DNA from: Rhodospirillales bacterium | Lineage (GTDB): Bacteria > Pseudomonadota > Alphaproteobacteria > Micavibrionales > Micavibrionaceae | Length of the DNA stretch: 64,000 nt | Direction: 5' to 3' | Assembly (NCBI GenBank): GCA_020638175.1 | Contig: JACKJA010000002.1 | Span: 868,001 to 932,000, forward strand | In this document: positions 34,172 through 42,812 of the stretch, one piece after another | Numbering within the stretch: position 1 is the first letter of the stretch | Layout of the letters: each line of letters opens with the position of its first letter | Notes under the pieces: generated by a model | The model's database searches: none | Seen by the model: the letters and a program-made list of their open reading frames with translations, nothing else | Told to the model about the DNA's origin: nothing | Program-made: the position numbers and the translations under genes

Positions 34172-35001
34172 GACTTTTAGCAACACTTTTTGCCTTTCTG
34201 GTTATCGTTTCAACCGCCCCGGTTCATGCCGCCGACACCGCGGCAAAGGAATCCGTCTATGACCGTATTCTTGCTTCCGGCAAAATCCGCTGTGGCTACG
34301 CGATTTCTCCGCCGGTGATGGTCAAGGACCCGAATACGGGCGCAATGTCTGGTCTGGATGTTGAAATCTGGAACGAAATCGGCAAGGAACTGGGCCTTGA
34401 AATCGAATGGACGGTTGAGGTCGGCTGGGGCAGTTTTATCGAAGATTTGCGCGTCGGCCGCGCCGATGCGTTTTGCTCGGAACTGTGGCCCGACCCGGCC
34501 CGGTCCAAATTCCTGAGCCTTGCCGGGCCTGTGATTTTCTCTTTTGTTGACGCTTATGTCCGTGCAGATGATTACCGATTTGAGGGCGATCTGTCCAAAA
34601 TCAACGATCCATCCGTTAAGATTCCTGCGATTGACGGTGATGTATCGGTGACAATGGCTAAAAACGGTTTCCCAAAGGCGGGAATCGACTCTTTGCCACA
34701 AATGGCGACGCTGTCAGAGATGTTCATGTCTGTCCTAACCAAAAAATCGGATGTGCTGTTTGTCGAACAAGCTCATTTAACGGCGCTGGATGAAAATAAT
34801 CGGGGCAAAATCCGTAAAGTCGAAGGCGTGCCACATGCTTTCACCTATGCCAGTTACTATGGCGTAATAGCCGGTGAAACGCAGCTCCGCGATATGATCC
34901 AGCTCGCCCTGCGCACCATGAAAAACGATGGCCGGCTTGAAAAGCTAGCGAAGAAATATTCGGAAAACTACACCGTCCCCCGCAAGGATTTTGAGGAGTA
35001 G
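34168..35001 (+). CDS. Periplasmic solute-binding protein (family 3), copy 2
   Basis: 277 residues, signal peptide ending VHAAD. Close paralog of its neighbours: YDRILASGKIRCGYAISPPV, GLDVEIWNEIGKELGLEIEW, FIEDLRVGRADAFCSELWPD and IDGDVSVTMAKNGFP. The start overlaps the stop of copy 1 (ATGA). Conserved CGY and FC cysteines in all three copies suggest one disulfide. Ligand unknown. Confidence 0.85.
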   Translation: MRLLATLFAFLVIVSTAPVHAADTAAKESVYDRILASGKIRCGYAISPPVMVKDPNTGAMSGLDVEIWNEIGKELGLEIEWTVEVGWGSFIEDLRVGRADAFCSELWPDPARSKFLSLAGPVIFSFVDAYVRADDYRFEGDLSKINDPSVKIPAIDGDVSVTMAKNGFPKAGIDSLPQMATLSEMFMSVLTKKSDVLFVEQAHLTALDENNRGKIRKVEGVPHAFTYASYYGVIAGETQLRDMIQLALRTMKNDGRLEKLAKKYSENYTVPRKDFEE

Positions 35002-35003
35002 AT

Positions 35004-35843
35004 ATGAAATTTTTAGCATTGATCCTGTCGGTTTTTCTATTTCTGGCGCAGGCACCTCAAACGCAGGCTGCTGATGAGACCGCCTACGACCGCGTGATGC
35101 GGACCGGGAAAATGCGTTGTGGTTATGCCATGTGGCCGCCGCATGTGTTGGTCAAGGATCCAAATAGCGGGGAAATTAAAGGCATGATCCCTGATATTTT
35201 AGAGCAGGCGGCGAATAATATGGATATGGAGATAGAGTGGACGGAGGAAGTCGGTTGGGGATCTTTTATAGAATCGCTTCGCAGTAACCGTATAGATGCT
35301 TTTTGCATGGTGTCTTGGCCTACGGCGACCCGGGGGCGTTATGTCGACTATACGCCGCCGCTTTTTTACAGTGTGAATAACATTTATGTTCGCGCGGATG
35401 ACCACCGTTTTGATGACGATCTTTCGAAGATTAACGATCCTTCCGTGCGTGTATCTGTCATGGATGGTGAAATGAGCGCCGTTATTCACCGCGATCATTT
35501 CCCGGAGGCACAAGCCGTATCCATCCCGCAGTTGGCAGAACCGACTCAGTTACTGTTGAACGTGAAGACTGGTAAAGCGGATGTTGCTTTTATGGAGCCC
35601 GGAATGGTTAAGGAGTTTTTGAAACATAACCCCGGTGCACTACGAAAAGTTGGTGATAAGCCCTTTCAGGTTTTTCCAAATTCGATTGCAGTTCTGATCG
35701 GCGAAGTAAAGTTAAAAGCAATGCTGAGCACAGCGATAACAGAGCTTATTAATCACGGTGTTGTACAGGGCATTGTCGATAAGTACGAACCGGACCGTGA
35801 AATTTTTATGCCCGTTGCTAAGCCCTATCAGGCTCTGGAATAA
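35004..35843 (+). CDS. Periplasmic solute-binding protein (family 3), copy 3
   Basis: 279 residues, signal peptide ending TQAAD. Same pattern: YDRVMRTGKMRCGYAMWPPH, GMIPDILEQAANNMDMEIEW, FIESLRSNRIDAFCMVSWPT and VMDGEMSAVIHRDHFP. It is closest to copy 2. Its DNA looks somewhat more AT-rich than that of copies 1 and 2. It follows copy 2 by two bases. The three genes form one translational unit between sdhD and sdhA. Confidence 0.85.
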   Translation: MKFLALILSVFLFLAQAPQTQAADETAYDRVMRTGKMRCGYAMWPPHVLVKDPNSGEIKGMIPDILEQAANNMDMEIEWTEEVGWGSFIESLRSNRIDAFCMVSWPTATRGRYVDYTPPLFYSVNNIYVRADDHRFDDDLSKINDPSVRVSVMDGEMSAVIHRDHFPEAQAVSIPQLAEPTQLLLNVKTGKADVAFMEPGMVKEFLKHNPGALRKVGDKPFQVFPNSIAVLIGEVKLKAMLSTAITELINHGVVQGIVDKYEPDREIFMPVAKPYQALE

Positions 35844-35938
35844 TATTTGCGGTTTATTTATCCGCGAGCGTGGTTTAAAAAGAAGCAACCTTTACAAAGG
35901 GCATGAAGCCCGGCCTTTAAAATGGAGATGTCTTTAAA

Positions 35939-37735
35939 ATGACTGAAGCCCCTTCCTATGAAATTATCGATCACGAATATGATGTTGTTGTTATCGGCGC
36001 CGGCGGTGCCGGCTTGCGCGCCGGGTTTGGCTGCGCGGAAAAAGGGCTGCGCACAGCGCTGATTTCCAAAGTTTTTCCCACCCGTTCCCATACAGTGGCG
36101 GCGCAGGGCGGCATTTCAGCCTCTTTGGGCAATATGGGAGAGGATGACTGGCGGTTTCATATGTATGACACGGTCAAGGGCTCCGACTGGCTGGGCGATC
36201 AGGACGCGATTGAATATATGTGCCGGGAGGCCGTGCCGTCCGTGATCGAGCTGGAGCATTACGGCGTGCCCTTTTCCCGCACGGCGGAAGGAAAAATCTA
36301 CCAGCGCGCTTTTGGCGGCATGACAACCCATTACGGCAAAGGCACGGCGCAGCGCACCTGCGCGGCAGCAGACAGGACGGGACATGCCATTTTGCATACG
36401 CTTTATCAGCAGGCGCTGAAACACCGCGCCGAATTCTTTATCGAATATTTCGCGCTGGATTTGATTATGAGCGATGAAGGCGAATGTCTGGGGGTGATGG
36501 CGTGGAATCTGGATGACGGGACCATTCACCGTTTCCGGGCGCATCAAACGATTTTGGCGACCGGCGGATACGGCCGGACTTATTTCTCCTGCACGTCCGC
36601 GCATACCTGCACAGGGGACGGAAACGGCATGGTGCTGCGGGCAGGACTGCCTTTGCAGGACATGGAGTTTATCCAGTTCCACCCGACGGGGATTTACGGC
36701 GCAGGCTGTTTGATTACAGAAGGCGTGCGCGGCGAGGGCGGGTATCTGACCAATGCCGAAGGGGAGCGCTTTATGGAGCGCTATGCGCCCTCCGCCAAGG
36801 ATCTGGCCAGCCGGGATGTGGTAAGCCGGTCCATGACGATTGAAATTCGGGAAGGGCGCGGGGTCGGCGAACATAAGGACCATATCCATCTGCATCTGGA
36901 GCATCTGGACCCTGATATCATTCACTCGCGTTTGCCGGGGATTGCCGAAAGCGCGCGCGTTTTTGCCGGCGTGGATGTCACGAAGGAACCTATTCCCGTT
37001 ATACCGACCGCCCATTACAATATGGGCGGCATTCCGACCAATTTCCGCACCGAAGTCGTGACGCCCCTCAAAGGGGACCCGAACCATGTGGTGCCGGGGT
37101 TAATGGCGATCGGGGAAGCGGCCTGCGTATCCGTGCACGGGGCGAACCGCCTGGGCTCCAACTCCTTGCTGGACCTTGTCGTTTTTGGCCGCGCCGCCGC
37201 CAACCGCTGCGCCGAGCTGGTCAAGCCGCACAGCGCGCATAAAGCCCTGAAGGGTGATGGCGGCCAAAAGGCAATCGCCCGCCTCGACCACTTCCGCAAT
37301 GCTTCCGGTAAAACGCCGACGGCAGATTTGCGGCTGGATATGCAGAAAACCATGCAGAGCCACGCGCCTGTGTTCCGAACCGGCGATGTGCTGGCCGAAG
37401 GCGTCAAAAAGATTGATGCCGTCTTCCAGCGCCGCAGCGAAATCGGCCTGAACGACCGTTCGCTGATCTTCAACACCGACCTGATTGAAACGCTGGAGCT
37501 GGACAATCTGCTGTCTCAGGCTGTCGTCGCCATGCATGCCGCCGCCAACCGCGAGGAATCCCGCGGCGCCCATGCACGGGAAGATTTCCCCGACCGGGAC
37601 GACAAAAAGTGGATGAAACATACCCTGATCTGGTGCGACGAGAACGGTAAAACCAAAATAGATTACCGTCCGGTGATTCTCACCACTCTCACAGACGAAG
37701 TCGAGGCTGTGCCCCCGAAAGCGCGGGTTTACTAG
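35939..37735 (+). CDS. sdhA: Succinate dehydrogenase flavoprotein subunit
   Basis: 598 residues. FAD-binding GAGGAGLRAGFG at about 22-33, and the covalent-FAD His in SHTVAAQGG near residue 46. The active site has HPTGIYGAGCLITEGVRGEGG and RDVVSRSM. The substrate region has PTAHYNMGGIPTNFRTEV, and GEAACVSVHGANRLGSNSLLDL binds FAD ribose/adenine. It oxidises succinate to fumarate in the TCA cycle. GGAG lies 10 bases before the ATG. It is separated from sdhCD by five unrelated genes and from sdhB by two. Confidence 0.97.
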   Translation: MTEAPSYEIIDHEYDVVVIGAGGAGLRAGFGCAEKGLRTALISKVFPTRSHTVAAQGGISASLGNMGEDDWRFHMYDTVKGSDWLGDQDAIEYMCREAVPSVIELEHYGVPFSRTAEGKIYQRAFGGMTTHYGKGTAQRTCAAADRTGHAILHTLYQQALKHRAEFFIEYFALDLIMSDEGECLGVMAWNLDDGTIHRFRAHQTILATGGYGRTYFSCTSAHTCTGDGNGMVLRAGLPLQDMEFIQFHPTGIYGAGCLITEGVRGEGGYLTNAEGERFMERYAPSAKDLASRDVVSRSMTIEIREGRGVGEHKDHIHLHLEHLDPDIIHSRLPGIAESARVFAGVDVTKEPIPVIPTAHYNMGGIPTNFRTEVVTPLKGDPNHVVPGLMAIGEAACVSVHGANRLGSNSLLDLVVFGRAAANRCAELVKPHSAHKALKGDGGQKAIARLDHFRNASGKTPTADLRLDMQKTMQSHAPVFRTGDVLAEGVKKIDAVFQRRSEIGLNDRSLIFNTDLIETLELDNLLSQAVVAMHAAANREESRGAHAREDFPDRDDKKWMKHTLIWCDENGKTKIDYRPVILTTLTDEVEAVPPKARVY

Positions 37736-37846
37736 CCTATATTTGACTTAATACGGCTTTTGCCCTACTATTAACCTTTCCTTACGGCGGAAAAGTGGAT
37801 GTTGTGTGTTTTTTTATGAAACGCAAACGCTACAGGTGCGCCGGTC

Positions 37847-38335
37847 ATGATGAAATTTATTGTCGAAGCCTACTCTGAAGAGAGTTACGAGGATGCCATG
37901 GCACAAGCCTTGGGCAAGGCTTCGTCACATCTGTCGCGCGAAAACGATATTCATATTGAAATCATTGATTTGTCCTATGACGAGGAAAAAGGCTACCACG
38001 TGGCGCTGGAGGTTACCGTCGTACCGATGGGGGACCGCGATTCCTTTAAAATCAAGCACGACGAGGAACAAAACCGCCGTCAGGCCGTGAAAGTGTTCCG
38101 CAAATTGCGGGTCGATGAAACCGATCGCCTGAAAAAAATGATTTTCGATCACTTTCAGGCCCGCGGGCACGACGTCATTGTTCCGGAATTTCACCATTCC
38201 TGGCTGAGTGAAGCCGATATCGCCAACGACATCGTCGAAAACGACTTTCATAACGCCGCGCAGGAAAATCAGGATGAAGGGCCCAAGCCGGAGGCGCCGC
38301 CTGTGCCGCCCCCCCTGAAATATGATCTTTCGTAA
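37847..38335 (+). CDS. Dodecin-like-domain protein 1 (hypothetical)
   Basis: 162 residues. Residues 1-65 resemble the small dodecin fold: a strand (FIVEAYS), one helix with ESYEDAMAQALGKASSHL, then strands (IHIEIIDLSYDEEKGYHVALEVTVVP). The rest is charged and helical with a Pro-rich tail (PEAPPVPPPL). Dodecins proper are about 70 residues and bind flavin; the Trp and Gln flavin contacts are not seen. Cytoplasmic. Position between sdhA and sdhB is odd. The family assignment is a shape judgement. Confidence 0.55.
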   Translation: MMKFIVEAYSEESYEDAMAQALGKASSHLSRENDIHIEIIDLSYDEEKGYHVALEVTVVPMGDRDSFKIKHDEEQNRRQAVKVFRKLRVDETDRLKKMIFDHFQARGHDVIVPEFHHSWLSEADIANDIVENDFHNAAQENQDEGPKPEAPPVPPPLKYDLS

Positions 38336-38499
38336 ATACCGGCGCGGATTGAAACATTATTTGAGCGTAAGACAGGCGGTTGTTTTTTCAGGGAAATACG
38401 GAATCAAACCGGTCCTTTTTTCCGGCAGTGTTTTTCTTTTCTCTGAAAGCTCCTATGTTTGTATCAGGTAGTGGGGTGTTTATAGCAAGGGGGATCGCT

Positions 38500-39009
38500 A
38501 TGCACACACACATTGTATCATCATATTCAGTAAGCAGTGCGGCCGCCGCCATCGCAGCGGCATTGGCCGCGGCGGGTAGTCCCGCTGCAGGAGAAGAATC
38601 CATGCAGGTGTCTCTCGTGGATGTTATCGAGGAACCATCGGGGGGCTGGCGGGCTGTCGTGCGCGTCAGTGTGGAGCCGTTGGAAAAAGGGGAAGACGCA
38701 GAGGAAAATGCTTATGACCCTTACCACCACCATCATGGCACGGAAGAGACATTCTTTGCAGAGGACCATGATTTCATCGAGAGTAATATCGCGCTGGCTC
38801 ACCTGTTCGACCACGAAGGCGGTTATTATGCGCTGTCTCATCTTGCGCCTGAGAGAATACTGGGCGGGGAGCATGTATCCCTGCAAGACGTTATTTTCTA
38901 TGGCGAGGAAGCTTTCCACTTAACGGAAAAAAATCACAGAATCCACGTGCCGGGCATTCAGGATGTCTATGGCATGCGGCCGTCTCTGGGGCCACGATGG
39001 GGGGCGTGA
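38500..39009 (+). CDS. Dodecin-like-domain protein 2 (hypothetical)
   Basis: 169 residues from the ATG with AAGGGGG upstream; a longer frame begins at 38380 without such a site. Residues 1-70 repeat the layout of the previous gene: strand (HIVSSYS), Ala-rich helix, then strands (MQVSLVDVIEEPSGGWRAVVRVSVEPL). A His cluster (YHHHHGTEE) and an acidic region follow. The two genes look like diverged duplicates by fold. The His/Asp/Glu content could bind metal, which is speculative. Confidence 0.5.
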   Translation: MHTHIVSSYSVSSAAAAIAAALAAAGSPAAGEESMQVSLVDVIEEPSGGWRAVVRVSVEPLEKGEDAEENAYDPYHHHHGTEETFFAEDHDFIESNIALAHLFDHEGGYYALSHLAPERILGGEHVSLQDVIFYGEEAFHLTEKNHRIHVPGIQDVYGMRPSLGPRWGA

Positions 39010-39049
39010 CGGTGAATTCTTGACAGACAGACAGGGAAAAGGCTTTTCA

Positions 39050-39078
39050 TTGACGGGGAAAGCCTATATTTTTATCAA
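39050..39078 (+). promoter_or_regulatory. Candidate sigma-70 promoter for sdhB
   Basis: TTGACG at 39050-39055, a 17-base spacer, then TATCAA at 39073-39078, about 39 bases before the sdhB start. It would let sdhB be expressed separately from sdhA, from which two other genes divide it. Confidence 0.5.
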
Positions 39079-39116
39079 ACCAGTAAGAACAAAAAACACT
39101 CATCAGGATTCCGGTT

Positions 39117-39905
39117 ATGGCACAGCTTGCGCTCCCTAAAAACTCCCGCGTCAAAGACGGTAAAACCTTTAAGGCCGAAAAAGCGGCCCGGAAAAAAGCG
39201 TTTAAAATTTACCGTTGGGATCCGGAAGATGGCGAAAACCCGCGCATGGACACCTATGAGATTGATCTCGATCAATGCGGGCCTATGGTTCTGGATGCCC
39301 TGATCTACATCAAAAATCACGTCGATAGTACGCTGACGTTCCGCCGGTCCTGCCGGGAAGGGATTTGCGGTTCCTGCGCCATGAATATCGACGGGACGAA
39401 TACGCTGGCCTGCCTGAAGGGCATTGATGAAGTCAGCGGCGATGTGAAAGTAACGCCGTTGCCGCATATGCCGGTGGTCAAGGATCTGGTCCCCGATCTC
39501 AATCATGCTTACGCCCAATATGCGATGATCGAACCGTGGCTGAAAACGGATTCGCCGGAACCGTCCCGCGAACGCCTGCAAAGCCCGGAAGATGCCGATT
39601 TGCTCAACGGCCATGACGGTCATGGCCCGGCGGCCTGCATTTTGTGCTTTTGCTGTTCGACGGCGTGCCCCAGCTATTGGTGGAACGGGGACCGTTTTAT
39701 CGGTCCGGCCGTGTTGCAGCAAGCCTATCGCTGGATCGCCGATTCCCGCGATGAAGCGACCGGCGAGCGTCTCGACCAGCTCGAAGACCCGTTCCGTTTA
39801 TACCGGTGCCATACGATTATGAACTGCACCAACACCTGCCCGAAAGACCTGAATCCGGCAAAGGCCATTGCAGAAATCAAAAAATTGATGGTTGCCCGCA
39901 CGTAA
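39117..39905 (+). CDS. sdhB: Succinate dehydrogenase iron-sulfur subunit
   Basis: 262 residues. The [2Fe-2S] motif is CREGICGSCAMN near residue 78, followed by further cysteines in NTLACL. The [4Fe-4S] and [3Fe-4S] ligands are CILCFCCSTACPSYWWN and CHTIMNCTNTCPKDLNP. It passes electrons from SdhA flavin to the quinone site. Length is typical. A DUF1761 gene follows after 26 bases. Confidence 0.97.
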   Translation: MAQLALPKNSRVKDGKTFKAEKAARKKAFKIYRWDPEDGENPRMDTYEIDLDQCGPMVLDALIYIKNHVDSTLTFRRSCREGICGSCAMNIDGTNTLACLKGIDEVSGDVKVTPLPHMPVVKDLVPDLNHAYAQYAMIEPWLKTDSPEPSRERLQSPEDADLLNGHDGHGPAACILCFCCSTACPSYWWNGDRFIGPAVLQQAYRWIADSRDEATGERLDQLEDPFRLYRCHTIMNCTNTCPKDLNPAKAIAEIKKLMVART

Positions 39906-39931
39906 TAAAAATAAAGAAGAAAGACAGATTT

Positions 39932-40348
39932 ATGGATTTATCGACCCTCCCGTATCTGGAAACCGTCGTTTCTACCATCGCAGCCTTTATTCTCGGAATA
40001 GTCTGGTATCACCCGAAAGTCATGGGGGAACGCTGGGTCGCGGCGCGGGGCTGTTCTCTGGATGAAATGAAAAATTTCCCGCGGAAGTCGGTCCTGATTT
40101 CGTTCTTTTTATGGTTGCTGGCGGCCTTTTTCTATTCGTTTTTAGTCTCGGCCCTGCAGATCAATAGCTGGGATACGATGTTCAGCCTGTCGTGCCTGTT
40201 GTGGGTGGCCTTTGCCATGCCGCCGATTTTGATGGGGTCTTTGTTTACGGGCTACCCGTTTCAGGCGGCCGCTATTGACGCAGCCTATCAGCTGGCGGGC
40301 TATTACATGTTTGCTGCCACGCATTTTGTTTTATCTTTTTTGGGATAA
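39932..40348 (+). CDS. DUF1761-type membrane protein
   Basis: 138 residues with four predicted membrane helices. The first contains AAFILGIVWYHPKVMGERWV, a pattern typical of the DUF1761 family, and the last contains AIDAAYQLAGYYMFAATHFVL. Function unknown. The ATG giving MDLSTLPYL lies just after sdhB and AAGAAGAAAGA purines. Confidence 0.8.
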   Translation: MDLSTLPYLETVVSTIAAFILGIVWYHPKVMGERWVAARGCSLDEMKNFPRKSVLISFFLWLLAAFFYSFLVSALQINSWDTMFSLSCLLWVAFAMPPILMGSLFTGYPFQAAAIDAAYQLAGYYMFAATHFVLSFLG

Positions 40349-40362
40349 CCGGCCGCTTTTCT

Positions 40363-40968
40363 TTAAAAAAGAGATGAATCCTCAAGGGATTCCCCGTGAA
40401 AGGGATCAAAGCGTATAGCGGTCTCGCAATGCGCCGCCCGCAACTCAATCATGCCTTTCCCGGACAGGCCCAGCTTTTGAGTGCACCGGGAGGATCCCGT
40501 GACCGGTACGCTGTCATCAGGATTGCCGTTGCGCCCCAGTTGTAAAAGCCCGCTGCCCGAACTCGAGGTTTCTATGACGGCTTCACGGCCACCCCTGGCG
40601 ATCTTGAAGCTATCAAGGTTGGCGTGGGCCTCGTAATTCTGCATGTTGTCCTGCTCGGTCGTCAGGGTGTCGATAAACTGGTTCTTGGTCAGGGTTAATT
40701 CCTTCTCCTGCGCCGGCATGCCGGGAATATCGTATGTGACTTGGCTGGTAAACCGCCCTTTGGCGCTCAAATGATCGTCCAGATAGCTATGGAGGTCCAG
40801 AGGGTTCATATCATGGTTGTTGTTGGTGATGTCTGTCATGGTCTCCAGAAAGGCTCGGATGGCCTGCTCGTCGATTGATTTTAGCCGTTCGGCCCGGGCA
40901 TTTTGAGGGCACAGGATGCACAGAACGGCAAACAGGGCATAGACGGGCAATCCGGGCTTAATACTCAT
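40363..40968 (-). CDS. Exported hypothetical protein, paralog of its upstream neighbour
   Basis: 201 residues. The start at 40968 overlaps the end of the upstream gene and gives a good signal peptide ending ARAER. The mature part shares a pattern with the 40958-41554 product: IRAFLETMTDITN, LHSYLDDHLSAKGRFTSQVTY, KNQFIDTL near the middle and SVPVTGSSRCTQKLGLSG...AHCETAI at the end. Two Cys (SRC and HC) are shared and may form a disulfide. Function unknown. Confidence 0.7.
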   Translation of the reverse strand: MSIKPGLPVYALFAVLCILCPQNARAERLKSIDEQAIRAFLETMTDITNNNHDMNPLDLHSYLDDHLSAKGRFTSQVTYDIPGMPAQEKELTLTKNQFIDTLTTEQDNMQNYEAHANLDSFKIARGGREAVIETSSSGSGLLQLGRNGNPDDSVPVTGSSRCTQKLGLSGKGMIELRAAHCETAIRFDPFHGESLEDSSLF

Positions 40969-41554
40969 GATTGATATCCATATAGGTTGTGCACTCGGCG
41001 CCGTCCATCTGGATATCGTGATCGTCATTGAGGGATACGACCTGATCGCAATAAGACACGCCGGTAACGGGAACCAGGGTTTGTTCGCCGAAATCGTCCA
41101 GCGTCGGCATCAGGCCGCGTTCCCGGATCTGGGTGATAACCTTGGCTGATTTTTTATCATCGCTGATCTTGATATATTCAACGGTAACCGCCGTTTCGTG
41201 GCGGTCCATGGCTTTTTGTCCCTGCAGGATATGGGAGATAAAATCCATCTTGCCCATTTCCATGCTTTGCTCTTCGGGGTCGCCGCCATCCATGGCGTAT
41301 TTCAGGACGGTAACGAACTGGCTGTCGTCGTTGATGTGTTTCAGGAAATATGACGTGATTTTATAGGAATCCATATCTTCTTTTTCACCGCTGGAGATGG
41401 CGGAGACTTCGCGGATGAAATAATCAACATTGGCTTCGGTCAGGGTCTGAACGGCATCGGTCGGGGAGACTTTGTGAAAAAAAGTCGCAGACAAGATCAC
41501 AGCCAGCATCACGTTGAAGGCAGCCATGCCCAATAATTCAAAGCTTTTCCCCAT
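40958..41554 (-). CDS. Exported or membrane-anchored hypothetical protein, paralog of the next gene
   Basis: 198 residues. An N-terminal hydrophobic helix (MAAFNVMLAVILSATFF) lacks a clear cleavage site and may act as an anchor. Then comes the same pattern as the downstream gene: VDYFIREVSAISSG, YKITSYFLKHINDDSQFVTVLKY, MDFISHILQGQ and LVPVTGVSYCDQVVSLNDD...AECTTYM. Roughly SnoaL-like in layout (helices, then strands) but not recognised. The two genes form a pair, 11-base overlap. Confidence 0.7.
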   Translation of the reverse strand: MGKSFELLGMAAFNVMLAVILSATFFHKVSPTDAVQTLTEANVDYFIREVSAISSGEKEDMDSYKITSYFLKHINDDSQFVTVLKYAMDGGDPEEQSMEMGKMDFISHILQGQKAMDRHETAVTVEYIKISDDKKSAKVITQIRERGLMPTLDDFGEQTLVPVTGVSYCDQVVSLNDDHDIQMDGAECTTYMDINHEY

Positions 41555-41694
41555 AAAGCACCCTGTATTTGACCTTGCCGGTTGACTGTATTTCTGTTCG
41601 TATTTTTACTTTATCTATGCTCGCGGTTTTTGAAAAACCGTCTTTGGATATCGTATCGAAAAAAAGTAAAAAAAAGGGTAAAAAGAAGAGATTT

Positions 41695-41976
41695 TTAGTC
41701 TCTTTTCGGGGGAAGCTTTGAAAGGCTTGCTGTGGGCAGGCGAACGGTTTTTAGGCGCTCGGTCTCCCCGCGTATGATGTGAACGGCACTTCTAGGAATA
41801 TTAAGTTCTTTGGAAAGAAAGGTTATTAACGCCTTGTTGGCTTTGCCTTTTTCCGGGGCTGTGGTGACGGAGGCTTTTAAGATCGTTTGGGGGCCGTTTG
41901 GCCCATCTTCCCATCCCCTGATTTCATTACGCGCGGCGCTGGGGGTTAATTTAATTGTGATTGTTTCTTCAGTCAC
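41695..41976 (-). CDS. DUF167 family protein (YggU-like)
   Basis: 93 residues. It matches DUF167: TIKLTPSAARNEIRGWED, a central KASVTTAPEKGKANKALITFLSKEL and the RSAVHIIRGETERLKTVRL strand. Small cytoplasmic alpha/beta protein of unknown function. The start overlaps the nadC stop by 8 bases. A hairpin followed on the minus strand by a T-rich stretch lies just after the stop (about 41672-41705) and may terminate the nadA-nadC-DUF167 unit. Confidence 0.9.
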   Translation of the reverse strand: MTEETITIKLTPSAARNEIRGWEDGPNGPQTILKASVTTAPEKGKANKALITFLSKELNIPRSAVHIIRGETERLKTVRLPTASLSKLPPKRD

Positions 41977-42811
41977 TTATATCCAGACCTAAATCAAGGA
42001 CGGGAGCGCTGTGGGTCAGGGCGCCGATCGAAATCAAGTCAACGCCAGATTCAGATACGCTCCGAACCGTATCCATGTTTATACCGCCGCTGGCTTCGGT
42101 TGTGAGGCTCCCGTCGATCATTTTTACGGCGCGTGCCAGCATGTCCGGATTCATGTTGTCCAGCAGCACCGCATCGGCCCCGGGTGACAGTTCAAGTAAT
42201 TCTTTAAGCTGGTCCAGCGTGTCGACTTCGACTTCAATCTTGATCATGTGCCCGGCCATGGCGCGGGCGCACGCGACGGCGGGGCCAATGCCGCCCGCCA
42301 CGGCAATATGATTGTCCTTAATCAGGATCGCGTCATCCAGCCCATAGCGGTGATTGCTGCCGCCACCGCATTTGACGGCATGTTTTTCGAGGGCGCGCAG
42401 CCCCGGCGTCGTTTTGCGGGTACAGCAGATATGCGCGTTCGTGCCTTCGATGGTTTTGACGAACGTGGCGGTCATTGTGGCGATCCCGGATAAATGACCG
42501 AGGAAATTGAGCGCTACGCGTTCCCCCGCCAGTATATCCCGCGCCGACCCGGAAAGGGTGGCTATGTCCTGCCCGGCTGAAACAGCCGCGCCGTCTTCAA
42601 CATGTTTTTGGATTGAGAGCGCCGGGTTGACCAGCTCAAAAGCCAGCAACGCCGCGTCCAGCCCGGCAATCACCCCCGCTTTCCGGGCGCGGATCACGGC
42701 CCGGGTTGTCATATCGGCCGGGATCGTCGCTTCGCTGGTCACATCGCCGCGCCGCCCGAAATCTTCCAGCAACGCCGCTTTGACTGTATCTTGATAGAGC
42801 AGTTTGTTCAC
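41969..42811 (-). CDS. nadC: Nicotinate-nucleotide pyrophosphorylase (quinolinate phosphoribosyltransferase)
   Basis: 280 residues. Converts quinolinate and PRPP to nicotinate mononucleotide in NAD synthesis. Motifs: EDFGRRGDVTSEATIP near the N-terminus, LSGIATMTA, CTRKTTPGLRALEKHAVKCGG (PRPP/quinolinate site), IKDNHI, IEVEVDTLDQ, LLDNM and TEASGGI near the end. The start is GTG, one base after the nadA stop, so it is translationally linked to nadA. Confidence 0.96.
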   Translation of the reverse strand: MNKLLYQDTVKAALLEDFGRRGDVTSEATIPADMTTRAVIRARKAGVIAGLDAALLAFELVNPALSIQKHVEDGAAVSAGQDIATLSGSARDILAGERVALNFLGHLSGIATMTATFVKTIEGTNAHICCTRKTTPGLRALEKHAVKCGGGSNHRYGLDDAILIKDNHIAVAGGIGPAVACARAMAGHMIKIEVEVDTLDQLKELLELSPGADAVLLDNMNPDMLARAVKMIDGSLTTEASGGINMDTVRSVSESGVDLISIGALTHSAPVLDLGLDISD

Positions 42812-42812
42812 G

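Noticed and set aside
36116..37087. 323-codon open frame antisense to sdhA
   Set aside because: A shadow of sdhA with no ribosome binding site or recognisable domain.
41624..41640. CGGTTTTTGAAAAACCG hairpin upstream of the exported paralog pair
   Set aside because: No T-run on either strand and loop of one base; could be chance in AT-rich DNA.
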